IMG/VR virus record: IMGVR_UViG_3300035180_002574
Coordinates: 1 to 64,000 of that record
Origin: a virus
Direction: 5' to 3' (one strand)
Length of the DNA: 64,000 bases
Positions 59,182 through 64,000 of the stretch are shown here, piece after piece. The notes beneath the pieces are model-generated. The model saw only the letters and a list, made by a program, of their open reading frames with translations. It did no database searches and was not told the origin of the DNA. Position 1 is the first letter of the stretch. Each line of letters starts with the position of its first letter. Both the position numbers and the translations under genes were made by a program.

Positions 59182-60495
59182 TTATAAAATTTCCGCCGCC
59201 CTGGATGCTAGTCTGCTGCGCTCGCCCTGCACGAATGTTATATGACCCGCCAATTCGGAATCTTTAAACTTCTCGATAATATAGGTTAAGCCGTTGTTGG
59301 TTGCATCCAATTCGGAATTATCAATCTGCTCTATATCACCTGTAAGTATGATTTTTGAGCCCTCGCCTGCACGAGTTAAAATAGTTTTTACTTCTTCTTT
59401 GGTTAAATTCTGGCATTCATCAACCAAAATAATAGAATTTGTAATGCTCCTACCACGAATATACGTAATGGCTTCCATTTCTAATTGACCTTTTCTTTGA
59501 AACATTTCTAAACTTTGGCGCCAATTGTTTGAGCCCCTTTTGTCATTTGCCCCCAGCAAAAACTCAAAATTGTCCAAAATAGCTTGGAACCAAGGTCCAA
59601 GCTTCTCTTCCATTGTACCCGGAAGATAACCTATATCGTTACCAACTGGCTGTATTGGACGATAGATGACGAATTTGTTAAATTTCTTCTGATTAACCAC
59701 CATATCAAGGGCGGCAGCCAAAGTAATAAGGCTCTTGCCAGTTCCGGCTTTACCTATTAAAGTCACCAGATCTACGCCTTTATCCATAATCAAATCTATT
59801 GCAAAAGCCTGCTCTTTATTTTTGGCAGAAATGCCCCAAGGAAAATTCTTCTTAATAAGTTTTATCTTATCAAAATTAACTTTTCTTCCCATAGCAATAC
59901 CATTACCATCTTGGTCTTCAAACAAGACACACTCATGCGGATTTAGATCTAATCTAAATAATCTTGGGTCAATGCTTCCATTTTGTTGTAATTCTAATCC
60001 AGCATCCGGATCAGTAACTATTTGAATTCCGGCATATAAATCGGTGGCATGAAAATTTTGACTAATGTGTGCAATCGCATTAATTTCGCGAGACTTCGCT
60101 TTTACACGCAAATTAATATCGTTACTTACAAGAGTAACGTTACCTTGCTCCATATGATGGATTAAAGCACAATACAAAATTTGTGTATCACCGTAATTTG
60201 GATTTCCAAATCCATAAAATGAATGTAAAAATGGATCATAATAGGTTGCATCCACCTTCAATGATACGCCGTTGTCTAGCGAAATGCCTGTACTAATATT
60301 ACCCTGAGCACTAATATCATCAAGTAGGCGAATGGCAGCTCGCGCCCCCTTTCCAGATTCACTGGCAAGTTTTTTCAAATTATCCAATTCATTTAATACT
60401 GCTACTGGAATAATTACATCACTGTTATGATATTGATTGTATGCATTAGGATCACTGACCAAAACCGAAGTATCTAAAATGTATGTTTTACGCAT
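59182..60495 (-). CDS. phoH: PIN-PhoH family protein, 437 aa
   Basis: Residues 1-140 are a PIN nuclease domain (KTYILDTSVLVSDPNAYNQY, VAVLNELDNLKK, GDTQILYCALIHH). Residues about 215-437 are a PhoH-type P-loop ATPase: VTLIGKAGTGKSLITLAAAL (Walker A), SITNSIILVDECQNLTKEEV (Walker B) and ILTGDIEQID. PIN-PhoH proteins are RNA helicase/nucleases in bacteria, and PhoH is very common in phages. Likely RNA handling during infection. Confidence 0.93.
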   Translation of the reverse strand: MRKTYILDTSVLVSDPNAYNQYHNSDVIIPVAVLNELDNLKKLASESGKGARAAIRLLDDISAQGNISTGISLDNGVSLKVDATYYDPFLHSFYGFGNPNYGDTQILYCALIHHMEQGNVTLVSNDINLRVKAKSREINAIAHISQNFHATDLYAGIQIVTDPDAGLELQQNGSIDPRLFRLDLNPHECVLFEDQDGNGIAMGRKVNFDKIKLIKKNFPWGISAKNKEQAFAIDLIMDKGVDLVTLIGKAGTGKSLITLAAALDMVVNQKKFNKFVIYRPIQPVGNDIGYLPGTMEEKLGPWFQAILDNFEFLLGANDKRGSNNWRQSLEMFQRKGQLEMEAITYIRGRSITNSIILVDECQNLTKEEVKTILTRAGEGSKIILTGDIEQIDNSELDATNNGLTYIIEKFKDSELAGHITFVQGERSRLASRAAEIL

Positions 60496-60497
60496 AT

Positions 60498-60869
60498 TTA
60501 TTGTTGTTCCGTTTCCTCAAAAAGCGACCAACAGTTGACTTCCATTTCAATAAAAAGTTGTTTTCTGGGATCTCGTTGTCTCAGATCCCTTTTGATTTTG
60601 TAATTACATTTATGCCACTCTCCAACAAGCTCGTCCTCAACATATACTTGCATGTGCCCGTCCAAATCGTCTATAACTTGGACGCTGTATGTCAGAAGGA
60701 TCTCGCGTAACTTTATTTTTTCCTGAATAGACAAAAGACCATCTGAGGTCCAGAACTCAGTTACTGGAACGCCCATTTGGTCTAATAATTCCTTTAGAAA
60801 TCTATGCCTTTCGATCTCGGCTTCACGCCTCACGTCAGCATCGTAATTCAGTAGAATTGTGCCTTTCAT
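60498..60869 (-). CDS. Hypothetical protein, 123 aa
   Basis: MKGTILLNYDADVRREAEIE opens a soluble alpha/beta protein with a Trp-rich C-terminal half (LVGEWHKCNYKIKRDLRQRD). Between phoH and RNR with close spacing, suggesting an operon. No family is recognised. Confidence 0.65.
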   Translation of the reverse strand: MKGTILLNYDADVRREAEIERHRFLKELLDQMGVPVTEFWTSDGLLSIQEKIKLREILLTYSVQVIDDLDGHMQVYVEDELVGEWHKCNYKIKRDLRQRDPRKQLFIEMEVNCWSLFEETEQQ

Positions 60870-60887
60870 CTCATATACTATGTCAAG

Positions 60888-63413
60888 TTATCCGCATTTG
60901 GAGTACGTACAATCTGGCGCAATGCATTTTGTACAATGTTCGTAATAAATTATTGAATTTTCCGCACCACACTCTGGACATTTTTTTTCTGAAGTGACCT
61001 TCACACCATCTTTTATATACGACTTTAAAACTCTAGCAATAATTTTAGAAAAAGAGGTAATTTCTGCATATTGATCTTTGGTTAGTTGTTCGACAATAAA
61101 TTCAATCGGTACGCCATGTCTCAAACTCAAAGAAATCATTCTTGTGAATGCTCCATGACTTTTGTTTTCAAAAATGTTGGCAATATCCTTGATCATCATT
61201 TGGTCGTCACCCTCCCCAACTGATAAGTTATAAGAGGTAATTCCATCGGCATTCTTCCCGTTTTTGATAATCTTTCCGGTTTTATATTTGTTTGGAATAT
61301 CTACATATTTAGATAATCCTCCGAAAATTTCGTACGGACGCCCATTAAATAGACCCACAAATAATGTCCAAGCTTCACCATTAATTTTTGCTTTTTTTAT
61401 CTCGCACGCAAGCTCCGCGGGACGTTTTGGTGCCATTACACCAACAATCTCGTCTGGTCTTCCATCAGCAGTTGTAGTAACTTTCTTGGCAGCATCTTGA
61501 CTAACCAAAACTCCCGTTCTACATCCGTCACGATAAACTGTAAATCCTTTACAGCCAGATTCCCATGCCCTCATATAAACTTGAGAAACAACGTCTTTAC
61601 TTACATTAGATGGTAGGTTGCACGTTTTACTAATGCTATGGTCAACTGATTTTTGAGCAGCTGCCTGCAAATCCACCGAGGCAACCCAATCAATTTCATT
61701 AGATGTAGCTCCCCAATATGGTGATTTAGTAATGTCGGTTTCGCCAGTTATTTCCATCCACTTCTTAACACCATGATGATAAATAGTAAATTCTTGCCAC
61801 TTATCACCAAGCGCATCTATAAAATCTACTCTGGCATCTTTATCAGATGGGTTAATCTTCTTTCTACGAACATAAGAAAGGAGATATGCCGGCTCAATTC
61901 CAGAAGTAGTTTGAGTAAGCGTGGAGACAGATCCAGTTGGAGCGGTTGTAGTGAGCGCGATATTGCGACGCCCAGTTTTTTCCCACATATCCATAACTGT
62001 TTTACCGGCATCTTTTATAATACTGCTAAGGTATTCATGATTTTTCTCTTTAGCAAAAGAGAAAATAGGGAAAGCACCTCGTTCTTTTGCCATAATACAA
62101 GAAGATGTATGAGCTCCAACAGCTAATGCACGATAGATTTCGCCAGTCTTACTTATAGATTCTTCTGATCCATATTTGATATTCAATGCTGCTAAAGCAT
62201 CTCCTAAAGCAGTAATACCTAAACCAGTGCGGCGCCCGCTGACATTCATGGCACGAATTTTATTCCACAAATTCAACTCAACCGCCTTCACCTCTTCTGG
62301 CTCTTTGTCGGCTTTAACTTTAGCAATGATCTTATCAATAGATTCAATTTCTAAATCAATAACATCATCCATTAATCTTTGAGCAATAATTGTGTGTTCT
62401 TTGAACAGTTCAAAATCAAAATATGCATCTTTGGTAAATGGATTTTTGACGTATGATAATAAATTCAATACTAATAGGCGGCACGCGTCATATGCTGGTA
62501 GAATAATTTCTCCACAAGGATTAGTAGATACTGAGTTGTGACCTTCCTCAGCATAAATATCTGAAGGAGTATTCTTTTTAACATTGTCCCAAAATAAAAG
62601 ACCTGGCTCTGCTGCAGACCAAGCAGCATCTATTATCATATCCCAAATTTCTTTAGCCTTTACTGTCTTTACAACTTTCGCTTCTTCTAAAGATAAATGA
62701 GCTGGCCAGCGCAAAGTATATTCGGAATCATTTTTAACCGCCATCATAAATTCATCAGTTAATCTGATTGAAATATTGGCACCAGTTACTTTGGTGAGAT
62801 CGCGTTTGATCTTAATAAACGTTTCGATCTCTGGATGATTTACAGAGATCGTTATCATTTCAGCGCCACGGCGCCCATTTTGGGCAACCTCTCTACAGGT
62901 ATTGCTAAATCTTTCCATGAACACAGCAATGCCGTCGGTGGTTTTTGCAGCGTTATTAGTGATAACGTTTTTAGGACGAATACCGGAAATATCTAATCCA
63001 CAACCGCCGCGACGCTTCATAATTTGAGCAAGTTCTTGATCTGCAAGCATAATTCCGCCATAAGAATCAAACTCATCAGAATGAACTCCTTGAATTACGA
63101 AGCAATTGGAGAGGCTTTGCAATTGATATGGATTACCAATTGCAGACATAGGGCTGCCTTGTGGAACTATATATTGAAAGTTTTTAATCAAACCAAATAT
63201 CTTCGATTCCGTAAGTGGATTCGGATATTTCTTTTCAATACGTGCAAATTCTTTTGCGAGACGATGATGCATATCATCAGGTGTTAACTCTAAGAAAACT
63301 CCCTGTTGATTTTGTAGCGCATACTTATCTACGAAAACTTTCGCAGCAAACTCATCTCCACCAAAATACTTTGTCGATGCCTCTAAAACCTGAGAATAAG
63401 TGTATCCCTTCAT
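60888..63413 (-). CDS. nrdJ: Class II (adenosylcobalamin-dependent) ribonucleotide reductase
   Basis: 841 residues in one polypeptide. LQSLSNCFVIQGVHSDEFDS holds the first redox Cys; GGCGLDISGIRPKN and NGRRGAEMITISVNHPEIET the substrate site; SVSTNPCGEIILPAYDACRL the catalytic NPCGE block; LTTTAPTGSVSTLTQTTSGI the phosphate loop. The C-terminus CPECGAENSIIYYEHCTKC has zinc-finger-like cysteines common in NrdJ. No small subunit is adjacent. It reduces NTP/NDP to dNTP/dNDP using B12 and works with or without oxygen. Confidence 0.92.
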   Translation of the reverse strand: MKGYTYSQVLEASTKYFGGDEFAAKVFVDKYALQNQQGVFLELTPDDMHHRLAKEFARIEKKYPNPLTESKIFGLIKNFQYIVPQGSPMSAIGNPYQLQSLSNCFVIQGVHSDEFDSYGGIMLADQELAQIMKRRGGCGLDISGIRPKNVITNNAAKTTDGIAVFMERFSNTCREVAQNGRRGAEMITISVNHPEIETFIKIKRDLTKVTGANISIRLTDEFMMAVKNDSEYTLRWPAHLSLEEAKVVKTVKAKEIWDMIIDAAWSAAEPGLLFWDNVKKNTPSDIYAEEGHNSVSTNPCGEIILPAYDACRLLVLNLLSYVKNPFTKDAYFDFELFKEHTIIAQRLMDDVIDLEIESIDKIIAKVKADKEPEEVKAVELNLWNKIRAMNVSGRRTGLGITALGDALAALNIKYGSEESISKTGEIYRALAVGAHTSSCIMAKERGAFPIFSFAKEKNHEYLSSIIKDAGKTVMDMWEKTGRRNIALTTTAPTGSVSTLTQTTSGIEPAYLLSYVRRKKINPSDKDARVDFIDALGDKWQEFTIYHHGVKKWMEITGETDITKSPYWGATSNEIDWVASVDLQAAAQKSVDHSISKTCNLPSNVSKDVVSQVYMRAWESGCKGFTVYRDGCRTGVLVSQDAAKKVTTTADGRPDEIVGVMAPKRPAELACEIKKAKINGEAWTLFVGLFNGRPYEIFGGLSKYVDIPNKYKTGKIIKNGKNADGITSYNLSVGEGDDQMMIKDIANIFENKSHGAFTRMISLSLRHGVPIEFIVEQLTKDQYAEITSFSKIIARVLKSYIKDGVKVTSEKKCPECGAENSIIYYEHCTKCIAPDCTYSKCG

Positions 63414-63456
63414 AATTCACCCATGAGAATTAAGTCCTGTACTTAAGATAAAATGT

Positions 63457-64000
63457 TTATATTTTAATGTGATCTTTCATTAATGAAAGGGCACTATTAA
63501 TAACCTTCACGCAATGAGGTCTCGATATGTTTAGCTTCTTACAGATTTTGTTTATGGACATCGGTTTGTCACCATCAAACCCATAAGCTAATTCAATAAT
63601 TTCTTTCTGCTCATCAGAAAGTAAAGCAGTTACGTTTTGTATTGCCGCATTAACTTGCACATCTTCCAATTCGAGATCAGGGCAATGCCTCTCCTCAATC
63701 AAAGTGGGCATAACTGCTTCTTTATGTGGAGCGTTATTTTTTGCCACTTTTAATGGATATCTAATTGTTGTATGTAAATTGGCACTTCTAGAGATTCTCG
63801 TATCAATATACTTGTGAGCCCACCAGAAGAAAGACCCCTTCTTTGGGTTGTAGTTTGCCATAGCCTTAATAAGGGCTTCAAAGCCCTCTTGATTCAAGTC
63901 GTCATAGTTAGAGAAGGCTTTATAACGACCAGTCTTCATACTTACTAGGTATTTGAATTTTTCAATGCACAACTGTTCGTGTTTCTTTAATTCAAGCGCA
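63457..64000 (-). CDS. Sigma-70-family RNA polymerase factor, 5' end outside window
   Basis: The frame is open to the right edge. SNYDDLNQEGFEALIKAMAN and YNPKKGSFFWWAHKYIDTRI match sigma region 2 (core binding and -10 recognition). LSDEQKEIIELAYGFDGDKP then MSINKICKKLNISRPHCVKV match region 4 with its helix-turn-helix. The linker is short, as in group 3/4 or phage sigma factors. It likely redirects RNA polymerase to phage promoters, which must differ from the sigma-54-like sites in region A. The N-terminus is not seen. Confidence 0.8.
   Translation of the reverse strand, partial: ALELKKHEQLCIEKFKYLVSMKTGRYKAFSNYDDLNQEGFEALIKAMANYNPKKGSFFWWAHKYIDTRISRSANLHTTIRYPLKVAKNNAPHKEAVMPTLIEERHCPDLELEDVQVNAAIQNVTALLSDEQKEIIELAYGFDGDKPMSINKICKKLNISRPHCVKVINSALSLMKDHIKI

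Overview
The window looks like part of a very large tailed bacteriophage (jumbo phage) genome, or possibly two phage-like segments joined. It carries no rRNA and no cellular housekeeping operons. It does carry phage nucleotide-metabolism genes (class II ribonucleotide reductase, thymidylate synthase, dihydrofolate reductase, dUTPase, IMPDH/GMPR-like enzyme, HD phosphohydrolase), a PIN-PhoH protein, tail-fibre genes with collagen-like and beta-propeller-like repeats, a lysis amidase, an IS200/IS605 element, a homing endonuclease and a sigma-70-family factor cut by the right edge. The host cannot be named. TGGCAYG-N4-KTGCT promoters point to a bacterium with RpoN (sigma-54), and the lipoprotein signal peptides suggest it is Gram-negative.

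Region A (1 to about 13,560) is GC-rich and all genes run on the minus strand. It consists of many short phage genes, three tRNA-like genes and a radC relative. Two sequence elements organise it. Seven 20-bp elements match the sigma-54 -24/-12 promoter consensus. About 25 copies of a 14-bp motif (CCATCGATCGACAA in the sense of transcription) sit in leaders and just upstream of Shine-Dalgarno sequences, always in the same orientation. Together with strong hairpins they divide the region into repeated units: one or two promoters, a motif-bearing leader, genes, hairpin. Several short genes in the left 5 kb have broken frames or a non-ATG codon where the start should be.

Region B (about 13,560 to 27,260) is AT-rich. 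It holds a decayed stretch and then a long minus-strand array of paralogues with CxxC metal-binding knuckles and a conserved C-terminal ending (K-I-K-x-Y-x-x-F-S or similar). At least 13 are intact and five or more are decayed. Many neighbours overlap by ATGA. Set into the array are two lipoprotein metalloproteases, peptide release factor 2, a kinase-like protein and two plus-strand genes.

Region C (27,300 to 43,260) is AT-rich and holds nucleotide metabolism, DNA processing, a SET-domain protein, IF-1, two DEDDh exonucleases, an HAD hydrolase, glycosyltransferase-like and FAD enzymes, a membrane metalloprotease and the lysis amidase. Region D (43,266 to 55,290) holds the tail-fibre and receptor-binding genes, with a glycosyltransferase between two oppositely oriented fibre blocks. 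Region E (55,280 to 64,000) holds the IS605 element, a homing endonuclease broken by a 7-bp duplication, methionine aminopeptidase, PhoH, class II RNR and the sigma factor.

Taken together, the phage appears to make its own dNTPs and to carry translation functions (RF2, IF-1, methionine aminopeptidase, tRNA-like genes, an EF-Ts-like helix motif). The change of base composition near 13.56 kb coincides with loss of both region A elements, so the possibility of an assembly chimera must be kept open.
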